Part shown: positions 1 to 8,254 of the stretch, in pieces
Layout of the letters: each line of letters begins with the position of its first letter
Numbering within the stretch: position 1 is the stretch's first letter
Origin: an uncultured Mycobacterium sp.
Lineage (GTDB): Bacteria; Actinomycetota; Actinomycetes; Mycobacteriales; Mycobacteriaceae
Reading direction: 5' to 3'
DNA: 47,142 nt
Assembly (NCBI GenBank): GCA_900078375.1
Contig: FLQS01000043.1
Span: 1-47,142 of the forward strand
The notes under the pieces: model-generated
Told to the model about the DNA's origin: nothing
The model's input: the letters and a program-made list of their open reading frames with translations, nothing else
The model's database searches: none
Position numbers and translations under genes: made by a program

Positions 1-96
1 CTGCGCCGGAGCGACGGGTCGCTGCGGCTCGCTCGGCGTGAGGTCTTGCTCGACCATTCGACGCTGCCTATCGACAACCTGTCGGTAGTCCTGTAA
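1..96 (+). CDS. Ring-hydroxylating dioxygenase beta subunit, C-terminal end (partial)
   Basis: The window opens inside a gene; the last 31 codons and a TAA stop are visible. The tail reads ..REVLLDHSTLPIDNL.., nearly the same as the C-terminus of the complete beta subunit at 28809-29351 (..REILLDHTTLPTHNL..). It is therefore the end of a small NTF2-like subunit of a Rieske oxygenase. It lies 62 nt before the alpha-1 gene. Because its closest relative here is the partner of alpha-3, itself a paralog of alpha-1, this beta subunit probably serves alpha-1 in beta-alpha order (inference). The rest of the gene is outside the window. Confidence 0.8.
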   Translation: MRRSDGSLRLARREVLLDHSTLPIDNLSVVL

Positions 97-158
97 GCCA
101 CGCTCTCTCGCCGTCGTCGTCCTTGAAAGCACTGCCTGTCCAGAAAGGGTCCGATCAC

Positions 159-1538
159 ATGACCACCGAAACAACCGAGACCACCGGAACCGCTGGCACG
201 AGTGATCGCTACCTGCGGCGCGCGTTGCGCGACGTAGCGGACGGGCTCAAGGTCGGGCGACTACCCGCACGCGTCGTCAGCGATCCGACGCTCCATACGA
301 TTGAGATGGAGCGGATCTTCGGGCGCGCCTGGGTGTTCCTCGCGCACGAGTCGGAGTTGGCCAAGTCCGGCGACTTTGTGGTGCGTTATATCGGGGCCGA
401 TTCGGTGATCGTCTGCCGGGACGCCTCCGGCCGCATCCAGGCGCTGTCCAATTCTTGTCGCCACCGTGGCGCTCTCGTGTGCCGTGCGGAGACGGGAAAC
501 ACCGCCCACTTCCAGTGCCCGTACCACGGCTGGGTGTACAGCAATACCGGGGATCTCGTCGGTGTGCCGGCGATGAGTGAGGCCTATCCCGGCGGTTTCG
601 ATAAGACGCAGTGGGGATTGCGCCACATCCCCCATGTCGACTCGTATGCCGGATTCATCTTCGGTAGCGTCGATCCGAAGGCGCCGAGCCTGACCGACTA
701 TCTCGGCGACACGACGTTTTACCTCGACCTCATTGCGAAGAAGACAGCGGGCGGTCTGGAGGTGATAGGGGCGCCGCATCGGTGGACTATGTCTGCGAAC
801 TGGAAGACGGCCGCCGACAATTTTGTCGGCGACTCCTACCACACCCTTTTCGCTCACCGCTCTATGGTGGAGCTGGGCATGGCTCCGGGTGACCCGAACT
901 TCGCGAGCGCACCCGCGGAGATCTCGCTGCAGAACGGTCACGGCGTAGGTGTGCTCGGGTTTCCGCCCACGCTCGCCGATTTCCCAGAATACGAGGGATA
1001 CCCCGACGAAGTCGTCGACCAGATGGCGGCGTCCTACCCGTCTTTGGCGCACAAGGACATGATGCGACGCTCAGCCTTCATTCACGGCACGGTGTTCCCA
1101 AATTTGTCCTTCATCAATGTGACCATCGCGCCTGACCACATGTCGCCCCCCACCCCGTTTATCACGTTCCGGTTGTGGCAGCCGCTATCTCATGACCGGA
1201 TGGAGGTCCTTTCCTGGTTCCTGGTCGAACGCGATGCTCCGGAGTGGCTACGCGAGGCGTCGCAGGCCTCCTATGTCAACAACTTCGGTCCGGCCGGTGT
1301 TTTCGAACAGGACGACGCGGAGGCATGGAAGGCCATCACGGAATCTGTCCAGGGTCCGTTCGCCGGTGAAGGACTCCTGAACTACGAGATGGGCATGGAC
1401 CTGACTCCACTTAATGACTGGCCAGGACCGGGCGAAGCCCTCCCGAGTGGGTACGCCGAGCAGAACCAGCGACGGTTCTGGGGGCGATGGCTGGACTACA
1501 TGAGCCAACCTGCCCAGTTCCGCGGCGGTGCTCGATGA
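159..1538 (+). CDS. Rieske non-heme iron ring-hydroxylating dioxygenase, alpha subunit (alpha-1)
   Basis: Large catalytic subunit, 459 aa, of a cytoplasmic multicomponent oxygenase that would add O2 to an aromatic ring using electrons from a ferredoxin. The N-terminal Rieske [2Fe-2S] site is C100-x-H102-x17-C120-x2-H123 (CRHRG .. CPYHGW). The C-terminal domain holds the mononuclear-iron motif: D225, H228 and H233 in GDSYHTLFAH, with the acidic ligand probably in FEQDDAEAW. The frame is open from a TTG at 123, but ATG 159 has an AAAGGG ribosome site about 10 nt upstream and is preferred. It belongs to the BphA1/NidA-like group. The closest relative in the window is alpha-3 (27469). No beta gene follows; the beta tail at 1-96 is the likely partner. 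Substrate unknown. Confidence 0.92.
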   Translation: MTTETTETTGTAGTSDRYLRRALRDVADGLKVGRLPARVVSDPTLHTIEMERIFGRAWVFLAHESELAKSGDFVVRYIGADSVIVCRDASGRIQALSNSCRHRGALVCRAETGNTAHFQCPYHGWVYSNTGDLVGVPAMSEAYPGGFDKTQWGLRHIPHVDSYAGFIFGSVDPKAPSLTDYLGDTTFYLDLIAKKTAGGLEVIGAPHRWTMSANWKTAADNFVGDSYHTLFAHRSMVELGMAPGDPNFASAPAEISLQNGHGVGVLGFPPTLADFPEYEGYPDEVVDQMAASYPSLAHKDMMRRSAFIHGTVFPNLSFINVTIAPDHMSPPTPFITFRLWQPLSHDRMEVLSWFLVERDAPEWLREASQASYVNNFGPAGVFEQDDAEAWKAITESVQGPFAGEGLLNYEMGMDLTPLNDWPGPGEALPSGYAEQNQRRFWGRWLDYMSQPAQFRGGAR

Positions 1539-1592
1539 CGATTCTGCCCAGGCTGCTGTCACGATGTACGCCGGTCCAACGATCGACCGCAG

Positions 1593-2384
1593 GTGAGTGA
1601 TGCGGAGGCGGGAGACCGCCGAGTGGCAATAGTCACTGCCGCCGCGGCAGGGATCGGTAGAGCCATCGCCGCTCGGTGGTGTCGTGACGGCGGGAGCTGT
1701 GTCATGGCCGACACCGACGCCGGGCGCCTCGACGCAGCAGTTGCCGAACTGGCCGAGTCCGGCGCCGCGGTATGCGGCGTCGTAGGCGACGTGTGCCGCC
1801 GTGATGTCGCTGACGGCGTCGCCGAACGGGCGCTGACCGAGTTCGGGCAGCTCGACGCCCTTTTCAACGTCGTCGGCGGGAGCCTGGCCCGCAACGTCGA
1901 GGAGATCAGCGAGGAGCAGTGGCGCACTCAGCTCGACATGAACCTCGGCAGCGTCTTTCAGATGTCCAAACCCGCCATTCCCCTGCTTCGCCAGGGTGGC
2001 GGCGGATCGATTGTCAACGTTGCGTCGACGGCGGGGTTACTAGCCGAGAACAGGTGCTCCGCGTACAGCGCGAGCAAAGGTGGGGTCGTGCTACTCACGA
2101 AGAACATGGCCCTCGACTTCGCTCGTGACAACATCCGCGTCAACGCAATCGCTCCCGGAGGGACCCGCACGCCGAGGATCGAACGGTTCCTTACCGAGCA
2201 CCCCGAACACTCCTCGATGATGGTCGATCTTTGCGCGATGCAGCGTTTCGGTTGGCCGGACGAGATCGCTGCGCCGGCTGTGTTTCTTGCCTCGCCCGAG
2301 GCGTCTTACATCACCGGTGCCGTCCTGCCGGTCGACGGAGGCATGACCGCCGGCGTGACTTTCCGGGCGTTCGAGGCGGGATGA
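1593..2384 (+). CDS. Short-chain dehydrogenase/reductase (SDR)
   Basis: 263-aa classical SDR. The Rossmann glycine motif near the N-terminus is TAAAAGIG, a variant of TGxxxGIG. The NNAG position reads NVVGG. The active site has a Ser upstream of Y-S-A-S-K, giving the Tyr-x3-Lys pair. The C-terminal VDGGM segment is typical. Lying between a Rieske alpha gene and an alcohol dehydrogenase, it is a good candidate for oxidising the cis-dihydrodiol or an alcohol made by the oxygenase (inference). The start is GTG 1593; an internal GTG at 1623, preceded by GGGAG, would also give a functional N-terminus. The gap to the next gene is 57 nt. Confidence 0.88.
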   Translation: MSDAEAGDRRVAIVTAAAAGIGRAIAARWCRDGGSCVMADTDAGRLDAAVAELAESGAAVCGVVGDVCRRDVADGVAERALTEFGQLDALFNVVGGSLARNVEEISEEQWRTQLDMNLGSVFQMSKPAIPLLRQGGGGSIVNVASTAGLLAENRCSAYSASKGGVVLLTKNMALDFARDNIRVNAIAPGGTRTPRIERFLTEHPEHSSMMVDLCAMQRFGWPDEIAAPAVFLASPEASYITGAVLPVDGGMTAGVTFRAFEAG

Positions 2385-2441
2385 GCATGATTCCCAAGCG
2401 CTGGCATCTTTGCCGGACTCACGACGAGGCCGGGAGCTGAG

Positions 2442-3467
2442 ATGGACGCGATCGTACTCAAAGGCACCAACGACGTCGGCCTGACATCGGTCCCGGACCC
2501 CGCGCCGCAGCCTGGTGAGGTGATTATCGAAGTGGCGGCGACAGGGCTGTGTGGGACCGACCTGCACGAGTATGTGGCGGGACCCACCTTTTCGCAGCCA
2601 CCGGTAGTGCTCGGCCACGAGGTATCGGGCCGGATCGTGGAGGTCGGTGCGGGCATCGACCGATGCCGTATCGGGGAGGGCGCCGCGGTGATTCCAATGG
2701 ACTTCTGCGGCAGCTGCCACTACTGCCACCGGTCGCTCTACCACTTGTGTCAGCGCCCAGGATGGATCGGCTTGACCCGGAACGGCGGCCTGGCTAGCCA
2801 CGTCGCAGTGCCGTCGCGCCTCGCGGTCCGAGTGCCCGACGCGGTGGACCTCCAGGAGGCGGCCCTGACCGAGCCGACGGCAGTGGCGTTCCACGCGGTG
2901 CGGCGAGCGGAGCTGCTCCTCGGCGAAACGGTGCTGGTCCTCGGCGCCGGGGCGCTCGGGCTCACCGTGATCCAGTGCGCACGCGCAGCAGGAGCCGCGC
3001 GGATCTACGTCACGGAACCGAGCCGCGTGCGCGGCAACTTGGCCCGCGACCTCGGCGCCACGTTGGTGCTCGATCCACACGAGCCCGGGACCACCGCGCG
3101 AATTCTGGAGGAGACACGAGGCGTTGGGGTGGATGTCGTGTTCCACGTGGCAGGCAGCGTGGAGGCGTTCACACAGGGCCTGGACTGCCTACGCAAACAG
3201 GGCCGCTTCATGGAGATGTCGTCATGGGCCGGGCCGGCCTCGCTCGATGTCAACCGCCATCTTCTCAAAGAGACGCAGCTCCGGATGGTTTTCGGGTACG
3301 ACATGTTCGACGACTTCCCCGCCGTCCTAGCGCTGATGGCCGACGGAAAAATCGCGCTCACGCCGCAGATCACCACCCGAATCCCACTGGACAGTGCGGT
3401 GGAGGAGGGGTTGAACGGGCTGTTGGAGGCGCGAGAGGGTCTGATCAAAGTGCTGGTGAGGCCATGA
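2442..3467 (+). CDS. Zinc-dependent medium-chain alcohol dehydrogenase
   Basis: 341-aa MDR enzyme of the butanediol/threonine-dehydrogenase type that oxidises a secondary alcohol with NAD(P). The catalytic zinc ligands are the Cys in GLCGTDLHEY and the His-Glu of GHEVSG. The structural zinc lobe is C-x2-C-x2-C-x7-C (CGSCHYCHRSLYHLC). The nucleotide-binding loop is VLGAGALGL. It shares the CGTDLHEY-AGP signature and overall layout with the MDR at 29458-30489, so the two are paralogs. Each sits in a module with a Rieske alpha subunit of the same subfamily. The exact substrate is not deducible. Confidence 0.9.
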   Translation: MDAIVLKGTNDVGLTSVPDPAPQPGEVIIEVAATGLCGTDLHEYVAGPTFSQPPVVLGHEVSGRIVEVGAGIDRCRIGEGAAVIPMDFCGSCHYCHRSLYHLCQRPGWIGLTRNGGLASHVAVPSRLAVRVPDAVDLQEAALTEPTAVAFHAVRRAELLLGETVLVLGAGALGLTVIQCARAAGAARIYVTEPSRVRGNLARDLGATLVLDPHEPGTTARILEETRGVGVDVVFHVAGSVEAFTQGLDCLRKQGRFMEMSSWAGPASLDVNRHLLKETQLRMVFGYDMFDDFPAVLALMADGKIALTPQITTRIPLDSAVEEGLNGLLEAREGLIKVLVRP

Positions 3468-3635
3468 GTGGGGTTGTAGGTCGAGTGATGGCGGTGTCGA
3501 TGCCGGAGTGCGACTCTTTGGCGGTTGGCGGGCCCACAATCTTGGTGCCGTGTTGGTGATCTGCGACCCCGTCCGTTCCAAAGTGGAGCACCCTGGCGAG
3601 GGCGGCGGCTCGAGTTCAGATGAGGAGGGGTCCTG

Positions 3636-4721
3636 ATGCCCGTCGTAGCGGCAAGTCGGGGCGTATTCACTGTGTCCGGTGAGGGGAAGGTCCAGGCCTG
3701 GCCCGCTTTGCCGGGGCAGGTAATGGCCATGGCCGCGCGCGGCGATCGCGTCGCCGTCGCCGTCCACAACCAGGGCGTATTTCTGGGTACCGCGGGTGCT
3801 AACTGCTGGACTGGGCTTGACGATGGGCTCGTACACCGCGATGTGCGCGCGCTGGCGTTCGACCCGCACGCACCCCACGCGCTCTACGCCGGCACAGAAC
3901 CAGCGCACCTGCTGCGGTGGGAAGACGGGACCTGGGCCGAATGCGGGAACCTGCTCGGCGTGCCCGAAGCGAGAAGGTGGAGCTTCCCCATCCGCCCCGG
4001 AATCGCGCACGTGCGCACCATCGCCGTGCACCCATTGGAAGCTGACGTTGTCTACGCCGGCATTGAAGTCGGATCCCTTCTAGTCACCGGGGACCGGGGA
4101 CAGACATGGGAGGAGGTCACCGGCCTCGGTCACGACATCCACCGCGTGGTCCTGCACCCCGGGGCTCCCGACCGGATCATCGTCACAACAGGCCAGGACA
4201 CCAAGCCATACCGCGGCGGCAAGGGCCTGTACCGCAGCACCGACCGCGGATCGAGCTGGATGCAGTCAAATGACGGACTCGGAGAGCGCAACTACACCGA
4301 AGACGCGATCGTGGTCCACCCAGCCAAACCCGAGGTGGTATTCCTCGCCGCAGCCGACGGCATCCCACCAAAGTGGGCCGCAGTGCGCCGCCTGGTAATG
4401 GGCGTGCTCAACGGCAACGTCTATTTCCTGTCGCCGTCCAAGCTGCGCCGACGCCGCGGCGCCGACGTGGCGTTCTTTCGCAGCGACGACGCTGGCGCTT
4501 CCTGGGTACGGCTGAATACCAACGGCGAGCCTGGCCTGTTCGACATGGTCTGGGCGCTGGAAGGCGAGCTCACTGAACACCGTGGGTTTCGGCTGTACTA
4601 CGGCACCACGGCGGGTTCGCTTCACGTGTCGGACGACGAGGGCAACACCTGGACGCGCCTCGCTGACGGCCTGGGCGCGGTCACCCACATTGCGGCCCTA
4701 CAGAAAGGAATGGAGTTGTGA
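3636..4721 (+). CDS. BNR/Asp-box beta-propeller protein (YCF48/sortilin-like)
   Basis: 361-aa protein built of repeated beta-strand units with four clear Asp-box signatures (S/T-x-D-x-G-x-x-W). They are TGDRGQTW near residue 150, STDRGSSW near 203, SDDAGASW near 283 and SDDEGNTW near 332, which indicates a beta-propeller. There is no signal peptide or membrane segment, so it is probably cytoplasmic. The start ATG has a strong GAGGAGGGG ribosome site. Its stop overlaps the GTG of the next Rieske alpha gene by 4 nt, so the two are translationally coupled. Propellers of this kind act in assembly of cofactor proteins (YCF48/HCF136 in photosystem II) or in sugar hydrolysis. Here an assembly, scaffold or lactonase-like role is speculation. 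No catalytic residues are recognised. Confidence 0.8.
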   Translation: MPVVAASRGVFTVSGEGKVQAWPALPGQVMAMAARGDRVAVAVHNQGVFLGTAGANCWTGLDDGLVHRDVRALAFDPHAPHALYAGTEPAHLLRWEDGTWAECGNLLGVPEARRWSFPIRPGIAHVRTIAVHPLEADVVYAGIEVGSLLVTGDRGQTWEEVTGLGHDIHRVVLHPGAPDRIIVTTGQDTKPYRGGKGLYRSTDRGSSWMQSNDGLGERNYTEDAIVVHPAKPEVVFLAAADGIPPKWAAVRRLVMGVLNGNVYFLSPSKLRRRRGADVAFFRSDDAGASWVRLNTNGEPGLFDMVWALEGELTEHRGFRLYYGTTAGSLHVSDDEGNTWTRLADGLGAVTHIAALQKGMEL

Positions 4722-5899
4722 ACGGCGGCCCGACCCTGGAATTCGACCATGTCCAGGCTGCGATCCGAAAGCGGTTTACGTCGGCCGCGGACATCCCCAA
4801 GGAGGTGTTTAGCGACCCGGACGTCTACAGGGAAGAACTCACTCGGATCTTCTATGGTCCCTATTGGCATCCGATCGCGCATCGGGCCGAGCTCGCCGAG
4901 CGCAATGCCTTTCGGACGAGATGGTTGGCTGATGTGCCACTATTGATGGTGCGGGACGGCGATGACCGCATCCGCGTGTTCGTCAATTCCTGCGCCCACC
5001 GGGGAACGCTTCTGGAACAGCGCCGATGCGGGGTGGCGGAGCGATTCGAGTGCCCGTATCACCGGTGGCTCTTCACCAACGACGGCCGCTTCGCTGGGGC
5101 GCCTCGCCGCATGCAGTTCCGGCCGGACTTCCGCGAGCAAGACTATGGCCTACGGGAGTTACACGTCGTCGAGGCGTGGGGATTGATCTTTGTCAGCATG
5201 GCCGACCAGCCGCCACCGTTCGCCGATTTCCTCGGCGATAGCGCCGGACCGCTGCGCGACTGCATGGTCGATGACGGTGACCTGACGCTGCTGGGCTACC
5301 AGACGGTGGTGTTTCAGAGTAACTGGAAAACCTACATCGACAACGATCCCTACCATGCTCCGTTGCTGCACAGCGCGTTCAAACTGCTCAACTGGCAGGG
5401 CGGCAACGGCAACATCTTGGTCAGCGAGCCCTACGGGCACATGTCGATTCTGTACGATTCGCAGCCCTACGTAGACAACGGCTTCCTGGCTGACCCGAGT
5501 GTGGTCACCCGGATGGGGGACGACAGCCGGGCCCGCGTGATCGCGTTACGGCCGGTCACCGGCATCGTGCGTCACGTCGACACGATCAACGTACGTTACG
5601 CTCGCCCGCTCGGGGTTGATCGCACCGAAGTGCGCTACACGTTCTTCGGTCATGCCAGCGACAGCGAGGACTACGCGCGCCACCGCGTGCGCCAGTCGTC
5701 GAACCTGCTGGGCCCGAGCGGCTTCATCAGCATCGAGGACGCCGCCGTCTACAACCGCGTGCAGGCGACCGCGTGTGATGGCGGCTACCAGCGGTTCGTC
5801 GCCGGCGTCGGCCGACCGCTCTCGGAATCGTCACAGAACGACGAGGCCGCCAACACCGGATGGTGGGCCCACTACCGGGAGGTGATGGAGTTTTGTTGA
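4718..5899 (+). CDS. Rieske ring-hydroxylating oxygenase, alpha subunit (alpha-2, divergent)
   Basis: 393-aa oxygenase large subunit, shorter than its paralogs in this window. The Rieske centre is C92-x-H94-x17-C112-x2-H115 (CAHRG .. CPYHRW). The usual Gly after the second His is replaced by Arg. The iron site is in DNDPYHAPLLH (D208/D210, H213, H218) with a probable third ligand D341 in SIEDAAVYN. GTG 4718 overlaps the propeller gene by 4 nt (GTGA). The stop overlaps the following beta-subunit start, so all three genes are coupled. Sequence around and after the iron site differs from alpha-1 and alpha-3, which suggests a different substrate. Electron donor unknown. Confidence 0.88.
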   Translation: MNGGPTLEFDHVQAAIRKRFTSAADIPKEVFSDPDVYREELTRIFYGPYWHPIAHRAELAERNAFRTRWLADVPLLMVRDGDDRIRVFVNSCAHRGTLLEQRRCGVAERFECPYHRWLFTNDGRFAGAPRRMQFRPDFREQDYGLRELHVVEAWGLIFVSMADQPPPFADFLGDSAGPLRDCMVDDGDLTLLGYQTVVFQSNWKTYIDNDPYHAPLLHSAFKLLNWQGGNGNILVSEPYGHMSILYDSQPYVDNGFLADPSVVTRMGDDSRARVIALRPVTGIVRHVDTINVRYARPLGVDRTEVRYTFFGHASDSEDYARHRVRQSSNLLGPSGFISIEDAAVYNRVQATACDGGYQRFVAGVGRPLSESSQNDEAANTGWWAHYREVMEFC

Positions 5900-6390
5900 T
5901 ATCGAGTATCGACGATCGCCGGGCACGCGCCGTATACCTGGTGGACGAGTTGCTGGGGGCATACGCTCGCGCAGTCGACGAGCGCGACTTCGCCGCGTGG
6001 CTTGCCTTGTTCGCGCCCGAGTGTGCCTACGAGGTGCGCGCGATGGAGAACGTCCGCGAGGGTTTGCCGCTGGCGTACATGCTGGACGACTGCCGGGAAC
6101 GGCTGGTCGACCGCGTGAAGATGATTCAGGAAGTCTGGGCGGGCACCATCGAACCCTATGACACCCGCCACATTCAGCAGCGCACGGCAATGCGGGAACT
6201 CGGCGAGAACCGCTGGGAGGTACGGGCCAACGTCCTCGTCGCCTACACCGGCGCCTCCGGCGAGTCCGGGATCTTGGCCAGTGGCCACACCGAAGACGTC
6301 GTCGTCTTCGACGATGAGACGGCAAAGTTCCAACAGCGATTCGTGGTGCTCGACAACACCCCGCCGCGCTATCTCGTGTACCCCGTATGA
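5896..6390 (+). CDS. Ring-hydroxylating oxygenase beta subunit (beta-2, NTF2-like)
   Basis: About 164 aa. Small structural subunit of the alpha-2 oxygenase. It has the beta-subunit hallmark near the N-terminus: a helix ending in AVDERDFAAWLALFAPE followed by strand AYEVRA, typical of the NTF2-like SnoaL/dioxygenase beta fold. The frame is open from 5860, inside alpha-2. TTG 5896, overlapping the alpha-2 stop as TTGA and preceded by GGAGGTGATGGAG, is the likely start; TTG 5893 is the alternative. It has no catalytic metal; the known role is holding the alpha3beta3 hexamer. Followed 27 nt later by the SCP2 gene. Confidence 0.85.
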   Translation: MISSIDDRRARAVYLVDELLGAYARAVDERDFAAWLALFAPECAYEVRAMENVREGLPLAYMLDDCRERLVDRVKMIQEVWAGTIEPYDTRHIQQRTAMRELGENRWEVRANVLVAYTGASGESGILASGHTEDVVVFDDETAKFQQRFVVLDNTPPRYLVYPV

Positions 6391-6417
6391 CGCGTTGATG
6401 AAGGAGATGATCTGATC

Positions 6418-6816
6418 ATGAGTGACGTTGCGGTGATGTCGCCCGAGTGGGCGCAAGCCTACCGCCATCTATGGAATGGCTCGGCCGAGATCCGGCAGGG
6501 TGCCAAAGACTTGACCATGTTGATCGAATGGCGCGTTCAGGACGCCGACGACCAAGTCGCGCAGTTGGAAATCGCTGACGGTGAGGCCATCTACGGCGGG
6601 AGCCAGATCGAGGGGCGGAAGCCGGACTTCGTCCTGACGGCCACCTCGAACGTGTGGCACCGGGTCGCAGAAGGCGAGATCGGCGTAGCGAGCGCCATCG
6701 CGACGCGCAAGATCAAATTCGTTGGCCCGATCAAGGTAGCCATGGCGAATATGGCGGTGCTCAGCGCCGGACTTCGTCTCGTGGGCCAGGTCGACGGACT
6801 CGTCTGGGGAGACTGA
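6418..6816 (+). CDS. SCP2 sterol-carrier-domain protein
   Basis: 132-aa single-domain protein with the SCP2 pattern. A first helix is followed by strands ending in L-x-I-x-D-G, then a segment like PDFVLTATSNVWHRVAEGE, and a C-terminal helix with KIKFVGPIKVAMANM. SCP2 domains bind lipids, sterols or long acyl-CoAs in a hydrophobic tunnel. It stands between the alpha-2/beta-2 oxygenase and the intradiol-like gene, with only 3 nt to the latter. It may present a poorly soluble substrate to the oxygenase or carry it after Mce import (inference). Start ATG 6418 follows an AAGGAGATGATC ribosome site. Confidence 0.85.
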   Translation: MSDVAVMSPEWAQAYRHLWNGSAEIRQGAKDLTMLIEWRVQDADDQVAQLEIADGEAIYGGSQIEGRKPDFVLTATSNVWHRVAEGEIGVASAIATRKIKFVGPIKVAMANMAVLSAGLRLVGQVDGLVWGD

Positions 6817-6819
6817 GAC

Positions 6820-7314
6820 GTGGCACCTAGCTTTCGGCCGCGCTGCGAGCGGGTGGACGGGGCCGTTCAGTTTCACGGTGTGGTCACCGATGAGGATGGT
6901 GTGCCAGTTTCTGGTGCCCTGGTCGAGACCTGGCACGCCGCCGGCGATCACAGGGCGACGGAGGGCGGGCTGCCGCGGTGCGACGAACCGACCTCTACCC
7001 ACCGGAACAACGCAATCACCGACCGACAGGGTCGTTACAACGTCAGATTCGTGCCGCCCCGGGCACTTGAGTACGGAGCGGCGCCGTTTATCGCGGTGTC
7101 GATATCTGTCCGCGGGGGTCCTAGTCGGCTGATCACCCGCGCTTACCTTCCGGGCTGCCACCTCGCCAAAGATGTCCTGCTTGGCCGCCTGCCCGCCGAG
7201 CGGCGGCAAGCTCTGATCGCCGTCCGCGACGACGCCGGATTTCGCTTCGACATCACGCTAAGCCCAGTAAACGGTGTGGTGGCCGGAACCTCAGGTTCGA
7301 AGTGGGCACCGTGA
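6820..7314 (+). CDS. Intradiol ring-cleavage dioxygenase-like protein (PcaG-like, no visible iron ligands)
   Basis: 164-aa beta-sandwich protein resembling the alpha subunit of protocatechuate 3,4-dioxygenase. The shared pattern is V-x-D-E-D-G-V-P-V-S-G-A-L-V-E-T-W-x-A, then T-D-R-Q-G-R-Y, then SVRGGPSRLITRAYLPG. Iron-bearing intradiol enzymes have two Tyr and two His ligands. Here the region matching the His pair reads ISVRGGPSRLITR, with no His. PcaG also lacks iron ligands and pairs with PcaH, but no pcaH is in the window. It may be a structural or binding subunit, or part of another complex. It is about 30-40 aa shorter than usual PcaG. GTG 6820 starts 3 nt after the SCP2 stop. Confidence 0.72.
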   Translation: MAPSFRPRCERVDGAVQFHGVVTDEDGVPVSGALVETWHAAGDHRATEGGLPRCDEPTSTHRNNAITDRQGRYNVRFVPPRALEYGAAPFIAVSISVRGGPSRLITRAYLPGCHLAKDVLLGRLPAERRQALIAVRDDAGFRFDITLSPVNGVVAGTSGSKWAP

Positions 7315-7441
7315 TCGTGTCGCCGTGCTCAGCCGATCGCGGGCCATGCGTCGTGGGCGTTCCTGCTGTGCTGGCGGCACGCGGCGGGTGGGGGCGGTCT
7401 CGGCGGCGGAACCATCGGCGACAAGACCAGGACGGGTTCGA

Positions 7442-8254
7442 ATGAAACGCATCGCGCTTCGCAGAAGGTCGACACACGAATTATCGCTAGTGGCTGGTGC
7501 CAAAGGATTGAAACCCCTCAGCGTGGTCGGCGGGTTCTATGCGATGACGCTGGACATGTTCGTCGCGATGGGCAAACCGCCGTTCCAATGGCGCGAGTTC
7601 CTCCTCCAATCGTGGTTCGTAGCACGCGTTTCGATGGTCCCCGCGCTGACGTTGTCGATTCCCCTCGTTGTCCTGACGTCATTCACCTTCAACACGTTGC
7701 TCGTCGAATTCGGTGCCGCCGACTTCTCGGGGACCGGGGCAGCCTTGGGCGCTGTCAACCAGATCGGCCCTTTCGTGACCGTCCTCGTCGTCGCGGGCGC
7801 AGGAGCTTCAGCGATGTGCGCCGACCTCGGGTCGCGCACCATTCGCGAGGAAATCGATGCGATGCGGGTCCTCGGCCTAGATCCGATCCACTCTCTTGTC
7901 GTCCCCAGGGTGCTGGCGACGACCACGGTGGCAGTGCTCTTGTCATCTGTGGTGACCGTGACCGGCCTCCTTGGCGCATTTTTGTTCTCGGTCTACTTCC
8001 AGCACGTGACACCCGGATCGTTCGTCGCAAGCATGACGCTGATAACAGGCCTCAGCGATGTCCTGGTTTCAATCGTCAAGGCCACGCTGTTCGGTTTCGT
8101 GGCCGGCCTGATCGCCTGCTACCAAGGATTAAGGGTGCAAAAAGGCGCTGCCGGCGTAGGTAACGCGGTCAACGAAACCGTCGTAATCGCGTTCCTGTTG
8201 CTGTTCGTCGTCAATGCAATTGTCACCGCGGTTGGGTTTCAGGTAACCAAGTGA
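7442..8254 (+). CDS. yrbEA: Mce permease YrbE-A (MlaE family)
   Basis: 270-aa inner-membrane permease, first gene of the mce operon. It has the MlaE/YrbE layout: an N-terminal amphipathic part, then about five hydrophobic segments. Family signatures are ADLGSRTIREEIDAM (the conserved EExDA box), VPRV and a C-terminal GAAGVGNAVNETVV. With YrbE-B it forms the channel of an ABC-type lipid importer powered by an MceG ATPase, which is not in this window. The frame is open from 7274, but ATG 7442 gives a normal N-terminus. The last 4 nt overlap yrbE-B (GTGA). Confidence 0.92.
   Translation: MKRIALRRRSTHELSLVAGAKGLKPLSVVGGFYAMTLDMFVAMGKPPFQWREFLLQSWFVARVSMVPALTLSIPLVVLTSFTFNTLLVEFGAADFSGTGAALGAVNQIGPFVTVLVVAGAGASAMCADLGSRTIREEIDAMRVLGLDPIHSLVVPRVLATTTVAVLLSSVVTVTGLLGAFLFSVYFQHVTPGSFVASMTLITGLSDVLVSIVKATLFGFVAGLIACYQGLRVQKGAAGVGNAVNETVVIAFLLLFVVNAIVTAVGFQVTK

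Noticed and set aside
261..1052. 263-aa minus-strand open frame inside alpha-1
   Set aside because: Antisense shadow of a well-supported Rieske gene.
2091..3146. 351-aa open frame on the minus strand
   Set aside because: It runs antisense to the SDR and MDR genes, its product is Arg/His-rich and low in family-like motifs; a shadow of GC-rich coding DNA.
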